From positions 124,001 to 188,000 of the forward strand of contig NZ_FNSM01000001.1 of the NCBI RefSeq assembly GCF_900105415.1: a DNA stretch of 64,000 nucleotides, in the 5' to 3' direction. Below, piece after piece: positions 54,955-62,881 of this stretch (its first letter is position 1; each line of letters starts with the position of its first letter). The translations under genes were made by a program, and so were the position numbers. Source of the stretch: Streptomyces sp. TLI_105 (GTDB taxonomy: Bacteria > Actinomycetota > Actinomycetes > Streptomycetales > Streptomycetaceae). A model generated the notes under the pieces. It did not search any database. It saw only the letters and a program-made list of their open reading frames with translations, and was not told where the DNA came from.

Positions 54955-55253
54955 GCCTCGGCGGTGACAAGGCCCGTTCGTCGCGCCGCAACCGCCCTTA
55001 CCTGCGGCGGCGCCAGATCAAGCACACCCTTCCGGAGCGGCGGGACCAGAGAGCCGACCGCCGACGCCGAGGCAGTGAGGGCGGTCGGCCGACCGGATTC
55101 GACCGGTCGATCGACCGCCGTCGCGACGAAGTGGAGCGCACGATCAACCGGCTCAAGAGCTTTCGATCCGTGGCCACCCGCCATGACAGGAGGGCTTCCG
55201 TCTTCCACGGCACGGTTACCGTCACCGCGATCCGGCTGTGGCTCCGCCCTTGA
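54955..55253 (+). pseudogene. IS5-type transposase C-terminal remnant
   Basis: Plus strand reads SSRRNRPYLRRRQIKHTLPE, RRDQRADRRRRGSEGGRPTG, DEVERTINRLKSFRSVATRH and VTVTAIRLWLRP: the C-terminal half (catalytic Glu in VERT) of an IS5-type transposase. The N-terminal half is missing. A 30-base repeat array lies just before it. Confidence 0.78.
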
Positions 55254-55286
55254 GGCGCCGCCACTTCGCCGCGGCTTCGTCGTGAT

Positions 55287-55815
55287 TCACCGCAAGACCG
55301 GCCGGTCGGCGGACGTGTACTCGTCCGAGACGCTGAAGACGCCGGCACAGCGCGGGCATTCCGCTTCACCGAAGAGGGGGGGCGATCCCGTTGGCGAGCA
55401 CCTCCTGCCCATCGCGGACAGCGACCTGGTGCATCCATCGGCCGGTTCCGGTGAGGTCCTCGGCGGCCGCCGGCCGCAGGTCCCGTCGCATCCTCTCGCC
55501 CCCGTCCCACGCCTCCGGGTAGCATCCGAAACCGCCGACGGCGATCGTCACCCCCATGCCACAGTGGGGACAGTCCACGTGATGGATGTCGTCCTCGAAG
55601 CCCTCCAGGGCGTTCGCCCAGTGGTACTCCTCTTCGACGGCCAGCAGGGCACGGAAGGACACGAGGTAGTCGGCCGGCCGCGACCGCAGGTGCCGATCCA
55701 ACACCACACCGAACTCCGCGACCGCGCCGGCACAGTCCGCCAATCGACGTCGAACCTGCAGTCGCGCATGTGCGCCCAGTTCACCACCTGGGCATTGAAC
55801 CCTCTCCAGGTGGCC
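55287..55815 (-). pseudogene. Zinc-ribbon-type conserved hypothetical, frameshifted
   Basis: Three frames: CRFDVDWRT at the start, then (shift near 55740) FGVVLDRHLRSRPADYLVSF, ALEGFEDDIHHVDCPHCGMG, WDGGERMRRDLRPAAAEDL, then (shift in a run of seven G, 55376-55382) FGEAECPRCAGVFSVSDEYT. Two CxxC pairs (CPHC, CPRC) would bind zinc. The family is known to me only as hypothetical in Streptomyces. Confidence 0.65.
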
Positions 55816-55878
55816 GGGGCGACTCCACCTCGCTGCCCCTGTGGTGGTGGCAGCCATGAGTGTCCCGTCAGACACGAC

Positions 55879-56118
55879 CTAATCGGTCTGTTCCTGGGGT
55901 GCCGGAGTACCCGGGCCGGCAGCTGGACGGCCCTCGCCCTGGTCGCCGGTGTCCTTCTGCCGCTCGCCGTCCTCGTCGGCTTCGTCGGTCCGGGGACGCT
56001 CGCCTCCGGCGCCCCGGACGTCCGGTGCGTCCGGCCCCGGCGCGGGCAGGTCCGGCGTGACGGCGTCGCGCGTCGCCGGGACGGGGTCGGGAAGCTCCGG
56101 CTCGGGGGTGCTGTGCAT
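55879..56118 (-). CDS. Small acidic Pro-rich hypothetical protein
   Basis: 79 residues, MHSTPEPELPDPVPATRDAV, ending PGTPAPQEQTD; rich in Pro, Asp, Glu, probably unstructured. GAGGAG is well placed before the ATG. No domain known. Divergent from the YihY copy 3 gene. Confidence 0.55.
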   Translation of the reverse strand: MHSTPEPELPDPVPATRDAVTPDLPAPGPDAPDVRGAGGERPRTDEADEDGERQKDTGDQGEGRPAAGPGTPAPQEQTD

Positions 56119-56365
56119 CAGAGTCTCCTCGTTCGATTCCACAGGGGTTCCGCATCGCGGCTGCCCCTCTCCGCGGTCCTCATTCCTCCACTGTGGTCCG
56201 GCGTCGCCCGTCGGCGCGGCGCGCGGCCCCCGGAGACGTCGGCTGGAGGGTCGAGCGTACGAAGGGCGAGGAGACGGCTGTTGCTCGGCCGGGCGGAGCG
56301 AACGCCGTCGACGGTGGCCGGAGGGAACGGAGGATGAGAGCGGTGACGCCGGGCAGGAGGGCACC

Positions 56366-57289
56366 GTGACATCGAACACTCTCCGCACGCACCGGAGCAC
56401 TCCGGGAAACCGGGTCGTCGAGCTGCTGAGACGCGCCCGCTCGAACCTGCGGAACACCGCCGTACGCCTCTGGGACGACAACATCGCCGACTACGCGGCG
56501 GCCCTCACCTACTACGCGGTGCTGGCGCTCGTGCCCGCCCTGCTCGTCTCGGTCTCCCTGGTGGGGCTGGCCGGGACCGACACCCGCGAGCGCCTGATCC
56601 GCGACCTCACCTCCTACGCCCCTCCCCAGTCGGCCCAGGTGCTCCGAGAGGCCCTGGAGGGCCTCACCTCGGCGCCGTCCTCCCTGTGGGCGCTGCTCGT
56701 CAGCGGTGTCCTGAGCGCGCTGTGGTCGGCCTCCAGCTACTTGGCGGTCTTCCGTCGCGCCCTGCACGCGATGCACCGGCTGCCCGACACGCGGCCGCCG
56801 CTGCGTGCGGCACACGTCCTCGTCCTCACCGCCGGAGTGCTGTTGGCCCTGCTCGTCGCGGGCGCCGCGAGCCTCGTCGCGACCGGCCCCGTGGCCCGTC
56901 GGCTCGCGGCGGCCGCGGGCCACTCGGGCACGGGCGCCATGGCGATCCTGCGGTGGCCGGTGCTCCTGGTGATCGTCACGGCGCTGATCCTCATCCTCTA
57001 CCGGACCGGACCCGTCCAAGCCCGCGGCACGCGCCGGGGGTTTCCGGGCGGCGCCCTGGCGGCCTTCCTGTGGCTCGGCGCTTCGGCGCTCTTCACCCTC
57101 TACACGCAGTTCGGGACCTACAGCCGCCTCTACGGTTCGCTGGCGGGGGTCGTCGTTTTCCTCGTGTGGCTGTGGTTCGGCAACCTGGCCCTGCTCGCCG
57201 GCGCGCAGTTCAACGCGGTGCTCGCACGGACCGGAGAACGAGCCGGCGAGGCGCCGGCGGACGCCGAGACCACCTCCTCCTACAGGTAG
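56366..57289 (+). CDS. YihY/virulence factor BrkB family membrane protein (copy 3)
   Basis: 307 residues. DYAAALTYYAVLALVPALLV and VVFLVWLWFGNLALLAGAQF are hallmark segments; six membrane spans. GTG at 56366 has AGGAGG five bases upstream. It overlaps the 3' end of the convergent phospholipase gene by 10 bases. Closest in sequence to copy 1. Confidence 0.88.
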   Translation: MTSNTLRTHRSTPGNRVVELLRRARSNLRNTAVRLWDDNIADYAAALTYYAVLALVPALLVSVSLVGLAGTDTRERLIRDLTSYAPPQSAQVLREALEGLTSAPSSLWALLVSGVLSALWSASSYLAVFRRALHAMHRLPDTRPPLRAAHVLVLTAGVLLALLVAGAASLVATGPVARRLAAAAGHSGTGAMAILRWPVLLVIVTALILILYRTGPVQARGTRRGFPGGALAAFLWLGASALFTLYTQFGTYSRLYGSLAGVVVFLVWLWFGNLALLAGAQFNAVLARTGERAGEAPADAETTSSYR

Positions 57290-58497
57290 CGGCGGATGGG
57301 GAGCACCGCGGTCTCCCGGGCGCGCTGCAGCAGCGAGCGCCGCTTCCAGCGGCCCGGGCGGATCGCTTCGCTGACTTCGAGGTCCTCGTCGTAGTGCGCG
57401 TCGAGGGCGGCGGTGAACTCGGCGTCCATGACGGCGAGCATGACCTCCTCGTCGTGATCGAGGGAGCGGCGGTTGAAGTTCGTGGAGCCGATCAGGGACA
57501 CGACGCCGTCCATGGTGATGACCTTCGCGTGCATCATGGTCGGCTGGTACTGGTGGATGCGCACGCCGCAGGTGATCAGCGCCTCGTAGTGGTGCTGTCC
57601 CGCCAGCTGGCACACGCGCTTGTCCGTGTGGGGGCCGGGCAGCAGGATCTCGACCTCCACGCCGCGCCGGGCCGTCGCGCAGAGCAGGTCGATGAAGTAG
57701 GTGTCGGGGGCGAAGTAGGCGGTCGCCAGACGGACCCGTTCCTCGGCCGATTCGAGGATGACGCGCATCAGGGTCTGCATGTCCTGCCAGCCGAAGCTGG
57801 CCGAGCCGCGGACGACCTGCACGATGGCGTTCCCGCTCGGGCGGTGGCTCACGAACCGGTCGCGCTCGTCGAAGAGTTCCACATGGCATTCGGCCCAGTT
57901 CTGGGCGAAGGCGGCGGCGATGCCGTCCACGGCGGGACCTCGGACCTCGACGTGCGTGTCCCGCCACTCGTTGGGATTGCGCGCGTCACCGCACCATTCC
58001 TCGGCGATCCCGACGCCTCCGGTGAAAGCGGTCTGCTCGTCGACCACGAGGACCTTGCGGTGGCAGCGGTGGTTCTGCTTGAGCGGCGAGAGGTAGAGAG
58101 GCTTGCGGAACCAGGCGATCTCGACTCCGGCCCCGCTCATCCGGTCCAGCAGGTCCCGCTCTATCAGACGGCTGCCGAAGCCGTCCAACAGCAGCCTCAC
58201 CCGCACACCCGCACGCGCCCGGTCGGACAGGGCCACGGCGAAACGCCGCGCGATGTCGCCCCGCCAGTAGACGAAGGTCATCATGTCGACGGTGTGACGG
58301 GCACTGCCGATCGCGTCCAGCATCGCGGCGAAGATCTCGTCCCCGTTGCGCAGGGGACGTACGGCGTTGCCCTCGGTCGCCGCGACGCCGATGAGTCTTT
58401 CCAGGCGCCGGCGTATGCGGTGGATCCGTTCGCCCGCCGGGCCGCTGTCGGCGGTCGCGGTCGTCGCACCGCCGAGCGGCGGCTCTCTATCAGACAT
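57280..58497 (-). CDS. Cardiolipin-synthase-like phospholipase D family protein
   Basis: 405 residues with two HKD sites: HRCHRKVLVVDEQTAFTGG (His-x-Lys) and MMHAKVITMDGVVSLIGSTN. This matches bacterial cardiolipin synthases of the soluble or peripheral type; no N-terminal membrane segments are seen, unlike ClsA. GAGGAG is 7 bases before the ATG at 58497. It belongs to the lipid/envelope group here. Confidence 0.88.
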   Translation of the reverse strand: MSDREPPLGGATTATADSGPAGERIHRIRRRLERLIGVAATEGNAVRPLRNGDEIFAAMLDAIGSARHTVDMMTFVYWRGDIARRFAVALSDRARAGVRVRLLLDGFGSRLIERDLLDRMSGAGVEIAWFRKPLYLSPLKQNHRCHRKVLVVDEQTAFTGGVGIAEEWCGDARNPNEWRDTHVEVRGPAVDGIAAAFAQNWAECHVELFDERDRFVSHRPSGNAIVQVVRGSASFGWQDMQTLMRVILESAEERVRLATAYFAPDTYFIDLLCATARRGVEVEILLPGPHTDKRVCQLAGQHHYEALITCGVRIHQYQPTMMHAKVITMDGVVSLIGSTNFNRRSLDHDEEVMLAVMDAEFTAALDAHYDEDLEVSEAIRPGRWKRRSLLQRARETAVLPIRRYL

Positions 58498-58617
58498 ACC
58501 GGTACTCCTCGCTCGGGCCATCGGCGATCAGGACCATATCCGACGACGTCCAGGACTCCGGCGCCAGATCCCGGGGTCGCGCGGGACGGGGCCGCGCGCC
58601 GCCCGGAGGGGTGCGTG

Positions 58618-59099
58618 CTTCCCGACGAGGCGATCCCCCTGCTGCGCACCGGCAGCACCACGCCGCTCAACCACCGTGAGCAACTGGGCCGCGCTGCCGG
58701 CACGGTACGGCCGGCTCGACGAGCTCCGGGAGGCTGCGGCGGCGAGGAGGACTGGGACCTGTACCGGATGCGGCTGCCGCTGATCGCCGCCCGCGACGGC
58801 GTCGACGAAGCGATCGCACAAGCCCGCTCCCACCCCGAGGGCGCCACCTGGTACGCGGCGGCGCACATTGCCGAGCGGCTCGCCGGCGCCGGGCGCACCG
58901 AGGAGGCTGTCGCCGTCCTGCGCCCGCACGCTCCCTCGAACCGTCACGACCTGGCCGGCTCCCTCATCGGCCTCGGCCGCACCGAAGAGGCATCGACCTC
59001 GGCCGCACCGAAGAGGCCGTGGCCGTCCTGCACCAGGACAAGCCTCGTCCGCCACAGCCCTCGACCCTTGCCCTTTGGAGCGAAGAACCCCCGTCCTGA
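58618..59099 (+). pseudogene. TPR-like protein fragment, frameshifted
   Basis: Frames read together: SNWAALPARYGRLDELREAA, then (shift near 58745) EEDWDLYRMRLPLIAARDGV, ARSHPEGATWYAAAHIAERL, GAGRTEEAVAVLRPHA, then (near 58995) GIDLGRTEEAVAVLHQDKPR with a TGA at 59097-59099. The G-R-x-[DE]-E-A-[VI] pattern is that of Streptomyces TPR-like proteins. No start codon in place. Function unknown. Confidence 0.6.
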
Positions 59100-59476
59100 A
59101 GGTCTGTCTGGCGCGACCCCAAGGGTCGGTCGGCCCGTCGAGCCGACCGCGTCGCAAGGGGCCCAGCCCCTCAGCGGACTGTTGTCGGCCGGCGTGACGG
59201 ACTTCGAGCGAGGCGGCCCAGTCGGAAGAGCCGAGGAACGGGGTGCCGGGCAGGCAGACGCGGGCTCGTGGCTGACGAGGACCTGTCCCCCCGAAGCTCC
59301 GGCGAAGTGAAAAGCAGCTCAGGGTGGCCGGTCGTTGCCTTCGGTCTGGAGGGGCAAAGTCAGCGTGGGCCGCTTCGACGGCTTCGGGGTACGCCTGGCG
59401 CTTCCCGTGCTCGGCGAGTGCCCGGTAGGTGCCGGCCAGGCCAGAGTTCTGGTCCTTGCGCTTGCCGGTGGGGGGT
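59100..59476. other. Intergenic, no gene seen
   Basis: Open frames on both strands lack domains and starts. Nothing supported. Confidence 0.3.
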
Positions 59477-59505
59477 GCCCGCCCTTCCTCGCTGGAAGGG
59501 CGGGC
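59477..59505 (-). terminator. Terminator of the CGNR gene
   Basis: A perfect 12-base stem (59477-59488 with 59494-59505) around a 5-base loop directly abuts the TGA stop codon at 59506. Confidence 0.75.
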
Positions 59506-60117
59506 TCACGCCTCGGACGGCGCACCACTGCCATGGCGCTGCCGCTGGCGGTGTTTGCGCATGGACACCTGGGAGCCGCAGCCAGTGCTGCAGTACAGCC
59601 CTCCCCCATTGCGGGTGCGGTCGAAGAAACCGAAGTGGCATGGGGGGTTCCGGCACGCCTTGATGCGCCCCCAGTCGCTGCTCTGCGCAAACGTCGTCAC
59701 CGCAGCCAGTACGGTTCCGAACACGCGCGGCACCCCCGCCTGCGGTGAGGCCAGCTCCACACCACCGGCCGTGACCACCGTCGCCAGTGGGTAGAGCGAA
59801 CCCACACGTCGCAGGTGCCGCTCGGCACGCAGCAGCGGCTCACCCAGACTTTCCTCATCGCCCGAGTGCGCGAGCAGCACGGTCACCAGGGCATCACGCA
59901 GCTCGCGCGCGACCGCGGCGTCAGCGTCGGTCACCACGGTTTCGCCATCGAACTCGTCGCGCTCCGCCAGCCACGCCGCGAACGAGTCCCCGTCCCCGAA
60001 CAACTCTCGGCGACCCGATCCGTCCGCGCGCGTGTTCACGAACGCGAGAACGGTCTCCACCGTCGGCGTGACGGTGGTCGGGCTGGGTTTGGGGGATCCG
60101 GCTGCCGCAGCGATCAT
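59506..60117 (-). CDS. CGNR zinc-finger/ABATE-domain protein
   Basis: About 203 residues: ABATE domain (TVETVLAFVNTRADGS, ELRDALVTVLLAHS) and a C-terminal zinc finger RIKACRNPPCHFGFFDRTRN and YCSTGCGSQVSMRKHRQRQR. The name-giving CGNR is CGSQ here, but the four Cys remain. Probably a DNA-binding regulator. The start is uncertain: ATG 60117 lies directly against GGGAGG, so ATG 60132 may be used. Divergent from the SDR gene. Confidence 0.78.
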   Translation of the reverse strand: MIAAAAGSPKPSPTTVTPTVETVLAFVNTRADGSGRRELFGDGDSFAAWLAERDEFDGETVVTDADAAVARELRDALVTVLLAHSGDEESLGEPLLRAERHLRRVGSLYPLATVVTAGGVELASPQAGVPRVFGTVLAAVTTFAQSSDWGRIKACRNPPCHFGFFDRTRNGGGLYCSTGCGSQVSMRKHRQRQRHGSGAPSEA

Positions 60118-60156
60118 CCTCCCACAGTACATCAGCGGGAGCGGCACTAATCCAGC

Positions 60157-60202
60157 TAGAGAGCAACCTTCCAGTCGATCCAGGTTGACTCGTTGCGAGC
60201 TA
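60157..60202. promoter_or_regulatory. Imperfect inverted repeat between CGNR and SDR genes
   Basis: TAGAGAGCAAC (60157-60167) and GTTGCGAGCTA (60192-60202) face each other with three mismatches, flanking TTGACT (60185-60190), a -35-like hexamer for the SDR gene. It could be an operator for the CGNR regulator. Confidence 0.35.
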
Positions 60203-60220
60203 ACTGCTTACGGTCGCAAC

Positions 60221-61072
60221 ATGAATAGAACATCCAACCAGCACGGCCGCCCCCGCACATGGCTGATCACCGGCGCGACGTCCGGCATCGGCCGCGAACT
60301 GACGCTCCAGGCACTGGAGAACGGCGACACCGTCTCGGCCCTCGCCCGCGACACCTCCTCCCTGGACGAACTGGCGCAAGCGCACGGTGAGCGCCTGCTT
60401 CTCATCCAGGCGGATGTACGTGAGGAGCGAGCCGTCCGGGACGCGGTGGAAGGCACGGTCGCGCGGTTCGGCCGCATCGACGTCGTGGCCAACAACGCGG
60501 GTTACGGACTGTTCGGAGCCGTCGAGGAGGCCTCCGACACGCAGGTCCGTGCCGTGTTCGACACCAATGTCTTCGGAGTGCTCAACGTGCTCCGCGCAAC
60601 GCTGCCGGTGCTCCGCGCCCAGCGGTCCGGGCACGTCCTCCAGGGCTCGTCCGTCTACGGACAGTCCGCCCATCCCGGCGTGGGTCTGCTGGCCGCCACC
60701 AAGCACGCGGTCGAGGGGCTGTCGGACGCGCTCGCGGCCGAGGTCGCACCACTCGGCATCAAGGTCACGATCATCCAGCCCGGCCTGACCGCGACCCCCT
60801 TCCTCGCCAACCTCGATGTCGCAGCCGGCCTGGACGACTACGACCAGACCGTCCGCGAGGTTCAGAAGGGCATCGGAGAGCTGCCGACGTCCGCGTTCTC
60901 CGCCGCGGCGCGGATCGCCGCAGGCATCCGGACCGCGGTTGACAGCCCCAACCCTCCGCTACGCCTGGCCCTTGGCTCCTCCAGCGCGACGGGCATGCGC
61001 CCTGCCCTGGAGGCACGGATCGCAGACCTGGACAGCTGGCAGCGTGTGACCGACGCCGTCGACAGGCAGTAA
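60221..61072 (+). CDS. Short-chain dehydrogenase/reductase-like protein without the catalytic Tyr
   Basis: 283 residues. Rossmann TGATSGIGREL, VANNAGYG and Ser in LQGSSVYG fit classical SDRs (oxidoreductases with NAD(P)). The YxxxK site reads LAATKHAVEGLSDAL, so the catalytic Tyr is Leu while Lys is kept. It may be inactive or use another residue. ATG at 60221; the ribosome site is weak. Divergent from the CGNR gene. Confidence 0.82.
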   Translation: MNRTSNQHGRPRTWLITGATSGIGRELTLQALENGDTVSALARDTSSLDELAQAHGERLLLIQADVREERAVRDAVEGTVARFGRIDVVANNAGYGLFGAVEEASDTQVRAVFDTNVFGVLNVLRATLPVLRAQRSGHVLQGSSVYGQSAHPGVGLLAATKHAVEGLSDALAAEVAPLGIKVTIIQPGLTATPFLANLDVAAGLDDYDQTVREVQKGIGELPTSAFSAAARIAAGIRTAVDSPNPPLRLALGSSSATGMRPALEARIADLDSWQRVTDAVDRQ

Positions 61073-61640
61073 GCCACGAATCCCGCCGGGAACACGGTCA
61101 TGGCGGAGGCGGTCCGGCCCTCCTCACCGGCCGGCCATGACCAGTGGGTCCGGGTCGAAGCCACGACAGACGGCTTCGCCTCGGACCCCTGCGCCACCAC
61201 CGCTCCGCGCCCTCCCCTGCGGACGTCGGCCACGGTTCGTCCGCCTGCCGACCCGGGATGGCCACAGCCGGGTGGAGGCCGATCCGGTTGCCCATGTCGA
61301 ACTCGAACCGGCCGTAGGACTCCTCAGCCGACACCCTCACCCGCTGAGCCACGTACGCCACCGCCGCCGCCCCGGACACACGGAACGGCAGGGCGCGGGA
61401 TCGGGGCCCCGGTTGGCCAGGCCGGAAGCGTCCCCCCGGGGCGGGGAGCAGGTTCACCTCGGCTCTGTGCGGCGGCTCCGACCCAGGGGTCGATCGGAGC
61501 CGCCACAGAGCACCCGCGACAACGCGGCGTGGACCGCCAGGAACATCGGGACCGTCTGAGGAGGAGGGGGCGGCCTTCGATGTTCCGTTCGGGCCCGTGG
61601 GGCCCTTGTAGTAAATATATATACCGCCAGGTAAGCAAGA
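61073..61640. other. Intergenic with a large hairpin and an AT-rich promoter-like patch
   Basis: 568 bases. A stem (61463-61481 with 61501 region to 61510 and back to 61494) of about 17 pairs with a 2-base bulge is terminator-like. A minus-strand frame 61098-61457 (YVAQRVRVSAEESYGRFEFD) is not recognised. The patch TATATATA at about 61617-61623 with TTTCAT 17 bases away looks like a minus-strand promoter next to the palindrome at 61641. Confidence 0.35.
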
Positions 61641-61658
61641 GCATGAAAATTTTCATGC
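61641..61658. promoter_or_regulatory. Perfect 18-base palindrome, MurR/RpiR-type operator candidate
   Basis: GCATGAAAATTTTCATGC at 61641-61658 is a perfect palindrome in an AT-rich island, 59 bases beyond the stop of the MurR/RpiR gene. It overlaps a possible -35 of a leftward promoter. AT-rich GAAAATTTTC-like sites are typical of this regulator family. Confidence 0.6.
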
Positions 61659-61716
61659 CAAACGATCGTGTGGAGACCGGCCCCGGCCCATCCGTCTCGA
61701 TCGGTTTCAGCCGGTT

Positions 61717-62655
61717 TCAGTCGTCCAGGAAGAAATCGTGCTGCTCCGCCGCGTGCTCGTACTTCTCAAGCCGAGTCTGCGTACGCTCCGGGTCCGCGTC
61801 CGCCATGGCCTGGAGGATGCCCGCGGACAGCACCCCCGGCGCCGCGTACGAGTCGAAGACGAGCCGTGAGCCCGTGCCCGCGGTGAACACCTCATCGGCC
61901 TCGTCGGCCAGCGGCCCGAGCGCGAGGTCCGTGATCAGCGCGACGCGCAGCCCGACACCGCGGGCGGCACGCACGACGGCGAGGGTCTCCTTGGCGTGCC
62001 GCGGCATCGCGAAGGCCAGCGCCCACGTGCCGCCCGCCTCGCGCGCCTGGAGCAGTCCGTCGTAGGCGACGCTGCCGCCCCGCGTCACCACCCGGACATC
62101 GGGGTGGATGCGCCGCGCGGCGTACGCGAAGTACTCGGCGAGGGAGACCGAGATGCGCAGGCCGACGACCGTCAGGGGGACGGACCGGGCCAGCTCGCGG
62201 CCGATGCCGACGATCCGGTCGGGGGCGGCGAGGGCGCGCCGCAGGGACGTCAGGTTCTCGATCTCGGCGTCGATCGCCGACTGGAGCTCGTTGCGGTGCC
62301 GCTCCTCCCCCTCGCCGGGCGCACCGGCGACCGCGCTGAGCGCGATGGGCTGGAGCGCCTCCCTGAGCGCGGGGTAGCCGCTGAATCCCAGCGAGGAGGC
62401 GAACCGGGTCACGGACGGCTGGCTGACCCCCACGCGCTCCGCGAGCTCGGTGATGGACAAGAACGCGGCCTCGGTGAGGTGATCGGTCAGGAACTGGGCG
62501 ATACGCCGCTGCGCGGGAGACAGCCGGTGCCCGCCGAACAGCGCCCGCACCCGCTCGGCGGGAGAGACCGCCACCACCTCGCCCTCCGCCTCGGACGAGC
62601 GCCTGCCCGGCGTGATCGCGGCTGCCTGTGCACGCGCCTGCTGCCCGGATGCCAC
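61717..62655 (-). CDS. MurR/RpiR-family transcriptional regulator
   Basis: 312 residues: an N-terminal HTH_6 domain (LSPAQRRIAQFLTDHLTEAA, SITELAERVGVSQPSVTRFA) and a SIS sugar-isomerase-like domain (about 150-285, VVGLRISVSLAEYFAYAARR, AFAMPRHAKETLAVVRAARG). GTG at 62655 has AAGGAGA seven bases upstream. It would sense a phosphosugar and bind DNA. Divergent from the acyl-CoA oxidase gene. Confidence 0.88.
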   Translation of the reverse strand: MASGQQARAQAAAITPGRRSSEAEGEVVAVSPAERVRALFGGHRLSPAQRRIAQFLTDHLTEAAFLSITELAERVGVSQPSVTRFASSLGFSGYPALREALQPIALSAVAGAPGEGEERHRNELQSAIDAEIENLTSLRRALAAPDRIVGIGRELARSVPLTVVGLRISVSLAEYFAYAARRIHPDVRVVTRGGSVAYDGLLQAREAGGTWALAFAMPRHAKETLAVVRAARGVGLRVALITDLALGPLADEADEVFTAGTGSRLVFDSYAAPGVLSAGILQAMADADPERTQTRLEKYEHAAEQHDFFLDD

Positions 62656-62881
62656 AGGATGTCTCCTTCTCGTCTCGCTGCCGCCCAAGATAGTTCACCC
62701 GTGCCCGGCCCCCCACGAGCCCGATGCACCGGCCCGCCGGCGCCGCTGTCGAACCGGCTCAGGGCGGCCCTGCACCTCCGGGCGGTCTGGTTCCGCGTCA
62801 CGGGGGTCAGCCTCCCGTAGGCTCCGCTCCATCACATGATCATCGCCGGTTGATCCGTACCGGCCGGGGTAACGGAGGGCC

